DNA of 64,000 nucleotides, from assembly GCF_036245865.1 (NCBI RefSeq), contig NZ_BTTW01000001.1, positions 62,001-126,000 of the forward strand. The letters run 5' to 3'. Each line of letters opens with the position of its first letter. The stretch's first letter is position 1. The position numbers and the translations under genes are program-made. Source of the stretch: Corallococcus caeni. GTDB lineage: Bacteria; Myxococcota; Myxococcia; Myxococcales; Myxococcaceae. The notes under the pieces were generated by a model, which was not told the DNA's origin, ran no database searches, and was given only the letters and a program-made list of their open reading frames with translations. This document shows positions 46,503-54,221 of this stretch, one piece after another.

Positions 46503-47453
46503 ATGAGCTCGACCTCATCCACCGTGCTGCGCGCCGAACACATCTGGCTCGATGGGAAGCTGATGAAATGGGACGAGGGCAACGTGCACGTGATGACGCA
46601 CGCCCTCCACTACGGCCTGGGCGTCTTCGAGGGCATCCGCGCCTACAAGACCCATGATGGCCGGCTCGCCGTCTTCCGGCTGCGCGAGCACATCCGCCGC
46701 CTGCTCGACTCCGCGCACATCATCATGCTGCAGATGCCTTACAGCGAAGACGAGCTGGTGGAGGCCACGCTGGAGCTGCTGCGCAAGCAGAAGGCGCAGT
46801 TCGCCAACGGCGCCTACCTGCGCCCGGTGGCCTTCATGGGCGACGGCGCCATGGGCCTGGGCGCGGTGAACCCCACCCGCGTGGGCATCACCGCGTGGGA
46901 CTGGGGCGCGTACCTGGGTGACAAGGGCATGAAGGAGGGCATCCGCGCCAAGGTCAGCTCCTTCACGCGCAACCACGTGAACGTGAACATGGTGCGCGGG
47001 AAGATCACCGGCCAGTACGTCAACTCCATCCTCGCCAAGCGCGAGGCGGTGCTCGCCGGCTACGACGAGGCCATCCTCCTGGACATCAGCGGCTTCGTCG
47101 CGGAGGCCTCCGGCGAGAACATCTTCATGGTGAACAAGAAGGGCATCATCAAGACCCCGCCCCTCTCGTCCCCCGTGCTGGACGGCATCACCCGCGACAC
47201 GGTGCTGAAGCTGCTGCGCGACGCCGGCCACACCACCATCGAGGAGGTCACCGTCACCCGTGACGCCCTCTACATCTCCAACGAGGTCTTCTTCACCGGC
47301 ACCGCCGCGGAGATCACCCCCGTGCGCGAGGTGGACAACCGCCAGATTGGCGACGGCAAGCCCGGCCCCATCAGCCGGTTCGTCCAGGAGACGTACTTCC
47401 GCGTCGTGCGGGGCCAGGAAGCCCGCTATGCGGACTGGCTGACCTACGTTTGA
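46503..47453 (+). CDS. ilvE: Branched-chain amino-acid aminotransferase
   Basis: A 316-residue PLP fold-type IV aminotransferase. Motifs include MTHALHYGLGVFEGIRAY, the PLP Lys in GQYVNSILAKREAV, EASGENIFMV and FFTGTAAEITPVREVD. It interconverts Val, Leu and Ile with their 2-oxo acids, the last step of synthesis and the first of breakdown. In myxobacteria this also feeds iso-branched fatty acids. A good Shine-Dalgarno (GAGAGGAAC) precedes ATG 46503. A weak promoter TTGCGT-N16-TACAAG (46435-46462) may lie upstream. Confidence 0.96.
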   Translation: MSSTSSTVLRAEHIWLDGKLMKWDEGNVHVMTHALHYGLGVFEGIRAYKTHDGRLAVFRLREHIRRLLDSAHIIMLQMPYSEDELVEATLELLRKQKAQFANGAYLRPVAFMGDGAMGLGAVNPTRVGITAWDWGAYLGDKGMKEGIRAKVSSFTRNHVNVNMVRGKITGQYVNSILAKREAVLAGYDEAILLDISGFVAEASGENIFMVNKKGIIKTPPLSSPVLDGITRDTVLKLLRDAGHTTIEEVTVTRDALYISNEVFFTGTAAEITPVREVDNRQIGDGKPGPISRFVQETYFRVVRGQEARYADWLTYV

Positions 47454-47491
47454 GGACAGTCGGCTGACGTGAAGTCCCGGCGGACGGGGGA

Positions 47492-47514
47492 ATCGGGTAG
47501 AACCCGTACCCGAT
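47492..47514 (+). promoter_or_regulatory. Inverted repeat overlapping the start codon of the AAA ATPase gene
   Basis: ATCGGGTA (47492-47499), spacer GAACCCG, and TACCCGAT (47507-47514) form perfect 8-bp arms, and the ATG at 47513 begins inside the right arm. An alternative hairpin CGGGT-AGA-ACCCG (47494-47506) excludes the first one and would free the start codon. Confidence 0.5.
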
Positions 47515-48850
47515 GCCTCCCGCCGGCTACGCGTACGAAGACAATCCGTTCAAGCTGGAGAACCCCTCCGTCCTCGACATCGCTCCCTCGGAGCCGAAGT
47601 CGCTGGAGGACACGGGGCTGAAGATAGGGCTGCTGGCCGACCTGGGCCTCAAGTTCCTCTATTACGCCGGCACCGGCACGGGCGTGGCCATCGCGGAGAG
47701 CATGTGCCTGCCCTGGTCCGGCGTCGTCGAGCACGTGGTGGACTTCCTCGCCGCGGAGAAGCTGGTGGACCTGCGCGGCGGCAAGGGCTTTGGCCGCGCC
47801 TCCGTGGAGTTCGCCCTCACGGAGAAGGGCCGCGAGTACGCGCGTGACGCCCTCACCCGCTCCACCTACGTGGGCCCCGCCCCGGTCCCCATCGAGCAGT
47901 ACAACGCCCTCATCAGCAGCCAGACGGAGGAGACGCCCGTCGTGGGCCAGGAGGACCTGGTCGCCGCCCTGGGCCACCTCACCGTCTCCGCGGAGCTGAT
48001 GGACAAGCTGGGCCCGGCCGTGAACTCCGGCCGCTCCCTCTTCCTCTACGGCCCGCCGGGCAACGGCAAGACGAGCCTGGCGGAGGCCATCTCGCACATG
48101 TTCGGCGGCGAGGTGTTCGTCCCGCACTGCCTCGAAATCGACAACCAGATCATCAAGGTCTTCGACCGGATCATCCACACGCCCGTGTCGCTGGAGATCG
48201 GCCGCGACGCCAACGGCCGCCGGCAGACCTTCGAAATGGACAAGCGCTGGTCGCTCTGCCGCCGCCCCGCGGTGGTGGTGGGCGGCGAGCTGACGCTGGA
48301 GACGTTGGACCTCATCTACTCGGAGAGCACCCGCTTCTACGAGGCGCCGTTCCAGGTGAAGGCCAACGGCGGCATGCTCCTCATCGACGACTTCGGCCGC
48401 CAGAAGGTCCACCCCACGGACCTGCTCAACCGGTGGATCGTCCCCCTGGAGAAGCGGGTGGACTTCCTCACCCTGCACACCGGCAAGAAGTTCGAGATCC
48501 CGTTCGATCAGCTCCTGGTCTTCTCCACCAACCTGGACCCCAAGGAGCTGGTGGACGAGGCCTTCCTGCGGCGCATCAAGTACAAGATCGAAGTGGGCAA
48601 CCCGGACGAGGAGTCCTACCGGGAGATCTTCCGCCGGGTGTGCGAGGCGGCGGGCATCCCCTACGTGGACCAGGCCATCACCTACCTGGTGGAGCACTAC
48701 TACAAGCCGCGCAGCATGGAGATGCGCTCCTGCCACCCCCGGGACCTCGTGTCGCTCATCCGGGACGCCGCCCGATACCGGCAAATCCCGCCAGCCCTTT
48801 CAAAAGACCTGCTCGACCAGGCGTGCGAGGTGTTCCTGGTGAATCTCTAG
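47513..48850 (+). CDS. AAA ATPase with N-terminal winged-helix-like domain
   Basis: A 445-residue protein. Residues 1-130 are helical and winged-helix-like (VAIAESMCLPWSGVVEHVVDFLAAEKLVDLRGG). The AAA module has Walker A GPPGNGKTSLAEA, Walker B GGMLLIDDFGR, sensor-1 LVFSTNLDP and an Arg-finger segment (EAFLRRIKYKI). This type is common in myxobacteria and cyanobacteria as an 'ATPase with chaperone activity', function unknown. The start has no Shine-Dalgarno close by and is partly covered by an inverted repeat. The gene is followed after 120 bases by the Fic-fold gene. Confidence 0.88.
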   Translation: MPPAGYAYEDNPFKLENPSVLDIAPSEPKSLEDTGLKIGLLADLGLKFLYYAGTGTGVAIAESMCLPWSGVVEHVVDFLAAEKLVDLRGGKGFGRASVEFALTEKGREYARDALTRSTYVGPAPVPIEQYNALISSQTEETPVVGQEDLVAALGHLTVSAELMDKLGPAVNSGRSLFLYGPPGNGKTSLAEAISHMFGGEVFVPHCLEIDNQIIKVFDRIIHTPVSLEIGRDANGRRQTFEMDKRWSLCRRPAVVVGGELTLETLDLIYSESTRFYEAPFQVKANGGMLLIDDFGRQKVHPTDLLNRWIVPLEKRVDFLTLHTGKKFEIPFDQLLVFSTNLDPKELVDEAFLRRIKYKIEVGNPDEESYREIFRRVCEAAGIPYVDQAITYLVEHYYKPRSMEMRSCHPRDLVSLIRDAARYRQIPPALSKDLLDQACEVFLVNL

Positions 48851-48861
48851 TCGGGTTTTAT

Positions 48862-48890
48862 TTGTTCCAACCGCGCGGAATTTCTAGACT
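48862..48890 (+). promoter_or_regulatory. Possible promoter for the Fic-fold gene
   Basis: TTGTTC (48862-48867), 17 bases and TAGACT (48885-48890) lie in an unusually AT-rich patch 80 bases before the GTG start of the next gene. The -35 box is weak. Confidence 0.35.
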
Positions 48891-48970
48891 CCACGTGCCG
48901 TTGTACCTCCCGGCGCAGCCTCTGAGAATCAGCGCCCGGGGCGGGCCGGAGCGAGAAGGAGCCGCAGTCC

Positions 48971-49810
48971 GTGAAGGAACGCTACCAGGACATCGACGAG
49001 AAGAACGAGCAGCTGCGCGAGTACCTTGAGATCTACAAGGGCAAGCCGCCAGCGCGTGAGTACCTCGACCGCTTCGAGATGTCGTGGATCTACCACGACG
49101 CAGCGCTCGAAGGCGTCGTGTACACGCACCAGGAGCTGATGGCCGCGCTCTTCCCGGAGCGCACGGCGGCCGAAGCCTCCATGATCCCGGTGGTGCTGGA
49201 GATCCGCAACCACAAGGCCGTGGCGGACTACATCCGCGAGGAGGCGGCGGGCGCGAAGAAGCAGTCCGCGCTCACGCTCACCACCATCAAGCGGATGCAC
49301 GACCTCTTCCTGGGCAACACGCCGGAAGCCCTGGCCGAGCGCGCGCGCATGGAGCGCCGCGAGCGCACGGAGAAGGAGCTGGCCAAGGAGCGCGACCGCG
49401 CGGGGCTGCGCAAGGACATGCCCCTGCACCGCACCTACTTCCACGACATCACCCAGCCCGCGAAGATCCAGGCGCGGCTGGAGAAGCTCGTGGACCACAC
49501 CGCCAGCGCGGAGTTCCGCGAGTTCCACCCCATCAAACAGGCGGCGGTGGTGCAGCACGAGTTCCTGCAGATCTTCCCCTTCACCGAGCACAGCGGGAAG
49601 GTGGGGCGCATGTGCAGCAACCTCATCCTGCTGCGCAACGGCTACATGCCCGCGGTCATCCACTCCATCGACCGGCAGCGCTACTACGAGTCCTTCCGCG
49701 CGCCCGTGGCCACGTTCCGCACGGTGCTGATGGACGCGATGGAGAACTCGCTCGACAACGGCGTGAAGTACTTCCGCGACCTGGGCCGCAAGTACAAGAC
49801 CGTCGAGTAG
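48971..49810 (+). CDS. Fic-fold protein with degenerate, His-less active site
   Basis: A 279-residue Fic-domain protein. The N-terminal helix D43-A-A-L-E-G-V49 fits the place of the inhibitory (S/T)xxxE(G/N) helix, and a Fic core follows. The catalytic loop, normally HPFxxGNGRxxR, reads F202-P-F-T-E-H-S-G-K-V-G-R213 (49574-49609): the catalytic His is Phe, Asn is Ser, and the first Arg is Lys. AMPylation by the usual mechanism is therefore unlikely. Start GTG 48971 is preceded by AAGGAG. Downstream genes nfo, DHH and nifS run in the same direction. Confidence 0.88.
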   Translation: MKERYQDIDEKNEQLREYLEIYKGKPPAREYLDRFEMSWIYHDAALEGVVYTHQELMAALFPERTAAEASMIPVVLEIRNHKAVADYIREEAAGAKKQSALTLTTIKRMHDLFLGNTPEALAERARMERRERTEKELAKERDRAGLRKDMPLHRTYFHDITQPAKIQARLEKLVDHTASAEFREFHPIKQAAVVQHEFLQIFPFTEHSGKVGRMCSNLILLRNGYMPAVIHSIDRQRYYESFRAPVATFRTVLMDAMENSLDNGVKYFRDLGRKYKTVE

Positions 49811-49838
49811 CCGCGAAGAGAGAGACGAAGTCGAAGCC

Positions 49839-50672
49839 GTGCGCATCGGGGCTCATGAATCCATCGCTGGGGGCGTGAGCCAGGCCTTCCAGCGAGCCGA
49901 AGCGCACGGCGCCCGTGCCCTGCAGATCTTCACGAAGAACGCGCGGGGCTGGAGCGCCCCCGCGCTGACGGACGCGGAGGCTGAAGCCTTCCGCGCCGAG
50001 GCCCGCCGCACGGGCCTCCCCGTCATCGCCCACGGCAGCTACCTGGTGAACCTGGCCAGTGAAGTCCCGGAGGCGCGTGAGAAGTCGCTCGCGTGCGTCA
50101 CCGAGGAGCTCACCCGCTGCGAGCGTCTGGGCATCCCGCTGCTCATCCTCCACCCCGGCTCCCACCCGGACGAGGCGCGCGGCCTCAAGCGCATCGCCGA
50201 AGCGCTGGACGAGGTGCACCACCGCTGCCCCGGCTTCCAGGCCCGCGTCTGCCTGGAGGTGACGGCCGGCCAGGGCAACGCGCTGGGCTGGCGCTTCGAG
50301 CACCTGGAGGAACTGCTCTCCCGCGTCGGGGACGAGGCGCGGCTGGCGGTGTGCCTGGACACGTGCCACCTGTTCGCGGCCGGCTATGACCTGCGGACGC
50401 CCGGGGGCTACGCGGCGGTGATGGACGAGTGCGACCGGCGGGTGGGCCTGGACCGCGTGCGCGCCTTCCACCTCAATGATTGCAAGAAAGACCTGGGTTG
50501 CCGGGTGGACCGCCACGAGGAACCGGGCAAGGGAGCAATCGGACTGACGGCCTTCCGCTGCCTCATGAAGGACGCGCGCTTCGTCGACACCATTGGGGTG
50601 CTGGAAACACCCTTTCCGGAACGTTACGGGGAGAACATCCGACTTCTCGAATCCCTGTGCCGGAGGAAGTAA
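49839..50672 (+). CDS. nfo: Endonuclease IV (AP endonuclease)
   Basis: A 277-residue TIM-barrel AP endonuclease. Zinc-ligand motifs are IGAHESIAGGV, VIAHGSYLVNLAS, LILHPGSH, VCLDTCHLFAAGYDL and FHLNDCKKDLGCRVDRHEEPGKG (19-residue core NDCKKDLGCRVDRHEEPGK), the family being HLNDSKKPLGSRVDRHEHIGKG-like. It cuts DNA 5' to abasic sites. GTG start at 49839 fits MRIGAHES. It is 28 bases after the Fic-fold gene. Confidence 0.95.
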   Translation: MRIGAHESIAGGVSQAFQRAEAHGARALQIFTKNARGWSAPALTDAEAEAFRAEARRTGLPVIAHGSYLVNLASEVPEAREKSLACVTEELTRCERLGIPLLILHPGSHPDEARGLKRIAEALDEVHHRCPGFQARVCLEVTAGQGNALGWRFEHLEELLSRVGDEARLAVCLDTCHLFAAGYDLRTPGGYAAVMDECDRRVGLDRVRAFHLNDCKKDLGCRVDRHEEPGKGAIGLTAFRCLMKDARFVDTIGVLETPFPERYGENIRLLESLCRRK

Positions 50673-50685
50673 AAGAAGAGTCCCC

Positions 50686-51807
50686 ATGCCTTTGACCCCG
50701 TCCTTCCAAAGCCGTCGCTCCCAGCTTCCCGCCGGCGGCGAGCTCACGGAGCCTCCGCCAGCGCGGTTGGCGAAGCTGCCGGCCGCAGACAAGCTGGGCC
50801 GCCTGCTCCAGGTGGCCAAGGGCCACCGCCGGGCGCTCATCCTCACGCACGACAACCCGGACCCCGACTCCATGGCGGCGGCCGTGTCGCTCGCCCACCT
50901 GCTGGAGCGCAAGGCCGGCATCGAGGCCCAGGTGGGCTACGGCGGCATCATCGGACGCGCGGAGAACGTCGCCTTCGTGCGCGTGCTGCGGCTGCCGGTG
51001 TCGCACGTGTCGCAGATCGACTTCAGCCAGTACGACCTCTTCGGCCTGGTGGACACGCAACCGCCGGTGCGCAACCACTCGCTGCCGGCGCGCTACCGCG
51101 CGGACCTGGTGGTGGACCACCACCCGCTGCGCGAGGAGAGCCTGCTGGCCCCCTTCGCGGACGTGGGCGGCGACTTCGGCGCGACGTCCACGATGCTGGT
51201 GGAGTACCTGCGGGCCGCCCGGCTGGAGCCGTCCGTGGAGATCGCCACCGCGCTCTTCTACGGCATCAAGGCGGACACGCGGGACCTGGGCCGTGAGACG
51301 ACCCAAACGGACGTGGACAGCTACCTGTGGCTGTTCCCCCGCTGTGACAAGCAGCTGCTGGGACAGATTGAACACCCGGAGCTGCCCGCGCGCTTCTTCC
51401 AGCTGTTCCACACGTCCATCGAGAAGGCGAAGGTCTACGGCACCGCCATCATCACCGACCTGGAGGAGGTCTACTCCCCGGACATGGTGGCGGAGGTCGC
51501 CGAGCGGATGATGTACCTCGAGGGGATGAAGTGGTCCCTGGCCTACGGCACGTTCCGCAACCAGCTCTTCCTGAGCCTGCGGGTGAAGGACCGGCGCATG
51601 AACGCGGGCCGCCTCATCCGCGAGCTGTGCGACGACCTGGGCGGCTCCTCCGGCGGCCACGGCAGCATGGCTGGCGCGCGGCTGCCCCTGTCCGGCAGCG
51701 CGAACAAGCGCAAGGCGCTCAAGCGCGAGGTGGTGTCGCGCTTCCTCGAAGCCTTCGGCGTCGCCGAGGAGCGGCCGAGGTCGCTGCTGTCCGCGCAGGA
51801 CACGTGA
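50686..51807 (+). CDS. DHH-family phosphoesterase (NrnA/RecJ-like)
   Basis: A 373-residue DHH/DHHA1 protein. Motifs are HDNPDPDSMAAA (motif I), FGLVDTQPP (II), VVDHHPLRE (III, DHH) and ATSTMLVEYL, with a C-terminal DHHA1 region GGSSGGHGSMAGARL. Such enzymes hydrolyse short oligonucleotides, pAp or c-di-nucleotides in two-metal catalysis; NrnA-like activity is the most likely. ATG 50686 (MPLTPSFQSRR) is behind GTAAAAGAAGAG. Its stop overlaps the NifS gene start as GTGA (51804-51807). Confidence 0.91.
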   Translation: MPLTPSFQSRRSQLPAGGELTEPPPARLAKLPAADKLGRLLQVAKGHRRALILTHDNPDPDSMAAAVSLAHLLERKAGIEAQVGYGGIIGRAENVAFVRVLRLPVSHVSQIDFSQYDLFGLVDTQPPVRNHSLPARYRADLVVDHHPLREESLLAPFADVGGDFGATSTMLVEYLRAARLEPSVEIATALFYGIKADTRDLGRETTQTDVDSYLWLFPRCDKQLLGQIEHPELPARFFQLFHTSIEKAKVYGTAIITDLEEVYSPDMVAEVAERMMYLEGMKWSLAYGTFRNQLFLSLRVKDRRMNAGRLIRELCDDLGGSSGGHGSMAGARLPLSGSANKRKALKREVVSRFLEAFGVAEERPRSLLSAQDT

Positions 51808-52946
51808 TCTACCTGGACTACAACGCCGCCGCGCCGGTGCGCGCGGAGGTGGCCGCGCTGCTCGCACGGGCCTTCACGGAAGGCGGCTTCGGCAACGCCT
51901 CCAGCGTGCATGGCGGAGGGCGCGAGGCCCGGGCCCGGCTGGACGCGGCGCGGACGAAGGTGGCGCGCGTGCTCGGCTGCGAGCCGAAGGAGATCACCTT
52001 CACCGCGTCGGGCAGCGAAGCGGATGCGCTCGCGCTGGTGGGCGCCTACGCGGCGCGGCCCGTGAAGGAGCGCCGCCGCGTGGTGTCCACCACGGTGGAG
52101 CACCCGGCGGCGCTGGGAGCCCTCACGCTGCTGGAGAGGGACGGCGCCCAGGTGGTGCGGCTGTCCCCCGCTTCCGACGGCCGCGTGCCCCTGGAGGCCG
52201 TGCTGGAGGCGCTCACGCCGGACACCGCGCTGTGTTCGTTGATGTGGGCCAACAACGAGACGGGCGTGCTGCAGCCGGTGGCGGAGGCCGCGCGCGCGTG
52301 CCGTCAGCGAGGCATCCTCTTCCACACGGACGCAGTGCAGGCCGCGGGCAAGGTGCCGCTGTCGCTGCGCGAAGTGGACGCGGATCTCCTCTCCCTCTCC
52401 GCGCACAAGTTCGGCGGTCCCCAGGGCGTGGGAGTGCTCGTGGTCCGCAAGGGAGTGGACGTGCGGGCGCTGACGCCGGGGCACCAGGAGGGAGGCCGGC
52501 GAGGAGGCACGCAGAACGTGCCCTACGCGGAGGCCCTGGCCCTGGCCCTGGAGCTGGCCACGGCGGAGCAGTCCAGCGCCGCCGCGAAGGTGGCGGCCCT
52601 CCGCGACGCCTTCGAACAACAGGTGCTCCAGCGGCTGCCCGGCGTGACGGTGAACGGAGCCCAGGCACCCCGGGTGCCCAACACCAGCAACCTGCGCTTC
52701 GACGGTGTGGAGGGTGAAGCGCTCCTGATGGCGCTGGACCTGGAGGACATCCGCGTGTCGTCGGGAGCGGCCTGCGCGTCCGGCACGCTGTCCCCGTCCC
52801 ACGTGCTGCGCGCCATGGGCCTCTCGCCCGCGCAGGCGCGCGGAAGCCTGCGCTTCAGCCTGGGTCCTTCCACCACGAGCGCCGACGTGGAGCGCGTGGT
52901 GGAAGCGCTGTGCACGCACGTGCCCCTTGTGCGCGCGCTGGGCTGA
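51804..52946 (+). CDS. NifS/IscS-type cysteine desulfurase
   Basis: A 380-residue class V aminotransferase fold. It begins IYLDYNAAAPVRAEV; the PLP Lys is in LSAHKFGGPQGVGVL, the His-containing TVEHPA segment is present, and the active-site Cys loop is SSGAACASGTLSPSHVL. It removes sulfur from cysteine for Fe-S clusters or tRNA thiolation. No IscU/SufU or MnmA gene is adjacent, so the acceptor is unknown. GTG start overlaps the previous stop codon, indicating coupling. Confidence 0.93.
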   Translation: MIYLDYNAAAPVRAEVAALLARAFTEGGFGNASSVHGGGREARARLDAARTKVARVLGCEPKEITFTASGSEADALALVGAYAARPVKERRRVVSTTVEHPAALGALTLLERDGAQVVRLSPASDGRVPLEAVLEALTPDTALCSLMWANNETGVLQPVAEAARACRQRGILFHTDAVQAAGKVPLSLREVDADLLSLSAHKFGGPQGVGVLVVRKGVDVRALTPGHQEGGRRGGTQNVPYAEALALALELATAEQSSAAAKVAALRDAFEQQVLQRLPGVTVNGAQAPRVPNTSNLRFDGVEGEALLMALDLEDIRVSSGAACASGTLSPSHVLRAMGLSPAQARGSLRFSLGPSTTSADVERVVEALCTHVPLVRALG

Positions 52947-53120
52947 TCACCACTTCTGTTCGGGCAGATTCTTCTCGCGCACCTCCGGGTCGGGCTGTCC
53001 GTAGCCGGGCATCCCCTCCTTGGCCTCATCGGCCTTGGGCGGAAGTCGCTCGTCGCCGTGCCGCGTCTCGCGGGCGGGCTGCTCCTTCTCGGGCTGCTGC
53101 TGCTTTCGCTCGGTCGCCAT
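52947..53120 (-). CDS. Small hydrophilic protein, unknown function
   Basis: A 57-residue, very charged protein (MATERKQQQPEKEQPARET...EKNLPEQKW), rich in Glu, Lys, Gln and Pro, likely intrinsically disordered. A strong ribosome-binding site (GGGAGGAATCC) precedes the ATG at 53120, which is why I accept it as a gene. Its stop abuts the stop of the converging NifS gene. Confidence 0.6.
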   Translation of the reverse strand: MATERKQQQPEKEQPARETRHGDERLPPKADEAKEGMPGYGQPDPEVREKNLPEQKW

Positions 53121-53178
53121 GGATTCCTCCCGGTGCATGTTCGCGGGAGGAAAGGTCATCATCCGGGGCATGGGCCGC

Positions 53179-53206
53179 AGCGGGCTCCACCGTCCGGGAG
53201 CCCGCT
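53179..53206 (-). terminator. Hairpin after the Ser/Thr kinase gene
   Basis: Perfect 10-bp arms AGCGGGCTCC (53179-53188) and GGAGCCCGCT (53197-53206) with an 8-base loop follow the kinase stop codon on the minus strand. No T-run is present. Confidence 0.55.
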
Positions 53207-53228
53207 CGCCAGGGCCCTGCCCGCCTGG

Positions 53229-54221
53229 CTACCCGTTGCCGTCGGAAGAGCCGTTGGGCGGCCCGCCCCGGTACACGGGCATCTCATCCGTGGTGCCGAA
53301 CAGGCCGCGCACCACCGCCGCGATGGCCAGGGGCGTGCCCACGTTCTCGTCGAAGTGCGGCGACAGGGCCTTCGCGTACTCCTCCGCGGACAGGAAGCGG
53401 TCCTCGGGGTTCTCCGCGAACGCGCGCGCCAGCACCGCGTCCAGCGCCTTCGGGATGTCCGGCCTCACCGAGCTCAACAGCCGGTACTTGCGCGACAGGA
53501 TGCCCGCGAAGACCTCTTCGGGCGTCGTGCCCACGAAGGGGCGGCCCAGCGTGAGCAGCTCATAGAGCACCACGCTCGCGGCCCACAGGTCCGCCTCCGG
53601 GGTGACGGCGCCCTGCAGCGACTCCGGGGACAGGTAGTACGGCTTGCCGAGCACCTCGCCGCCTTGGAGCTTCCCGTCCACCAGCACGCGCGACACGCCG
53701 AAGTCGCCCAGCTTGATCTCCCCCACCCGGGAGATGAACAGGTTGGACGGGGACACGTCGCAGTGGACGATGCCCAGCGGCTTGCCGTCCGGCCCGGTGG
53801 CGGTGTGCGCGTACGCGAGAGCCTCCAGCAGCACCTTCGCCAGGTACACCGCGAAGTCGACGGGGAGCGGAATCCCGCGCGCCTTGCACCGGCGCAGGAT
53901 GTGGCCCAGGTCGCGCCCGTCCACCAGGTCCATCACCAGGAAGGACACGTCGTCCAGCATCCCGGCGTCCAGCACCTTCACGATGTTCGGGTGGTCCAAC
54001 TGGCGCGACAGCTGCGCCTCGCGGCGGAAGAGGTCCACCGACGCCGGGTCGCGGGTGAGCGCGGGCAGCAGCCGCTTGAGCGCCACCGTCCAGCCCTCGT
54101 ACGGACCGGAGCGCACGCGCGCGCGGTACACCTCGGCCATGCCGCCCTTGCCCAGCAACGACAGGATTTCGTAGTTGCCGAAGACGCGAACAGGCTTCGA
54201 CACGGAGTTCGGCGCGTTCAC
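53229..54221 (-). CDS. Hanks-type Ser/Thr protein kinase
   Basis: A 330-residue cytoplasmic kinase with no membrane segment. Gly-rich loop LLGKGGMAEVY (22-32), Lys49 in VALKR, Glu68 in FRREAQL, catalytic loop H153-C-D-V-S-P-S-N160, DFG at 173-175 and SPE at 198-200. All catalytic residues are present, but the usual HRD is HCD, so it is a non-RD kinase. The C-terminal 60 residues contain no sensor domain. Its GTG start overlaps the stop of the secreted TPR gene (GTGA, 54218-54221), implying coupled expression. Confidence 0.94.
   Translation of the reverse strand: MNAPNSVSKPVRVFGNYEILSLLGKGGMAEVYRARVRSGPYEGWTVALKRLLPALTRDPASVDLFRREAQLSRQLDHPNIVKVLDAGMLDDVSFLVMDLVDGRDLGHILRRCKARGIPLPVDFAVYLAKVLLEALAYAHTATGPDGKPLGIVHCDVSPSNLFISRVGEIKLGDFGVSRVLVDGKLQGGEVLGKPYYLSPESLQGAVTPEADLWAASVVLYELLTLGRPFVGTTPEEVFAGILSRKYRLLSSVRPDIPKALDAVLARAFAENPEDRFLSAEEYAKALSPHFDENVGTPLAIAAVVRGLFGTTDEMPVYRGGPPNGSSDGNG

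Noticed and set aside
51531-51803. Upstream extension of the NifS gene by 91 codons
   Set aside because: It overlaps the conserved DHH gene; MIYLDYNAAAP at 51804 matches the family start and the GTGA overlap is typical.
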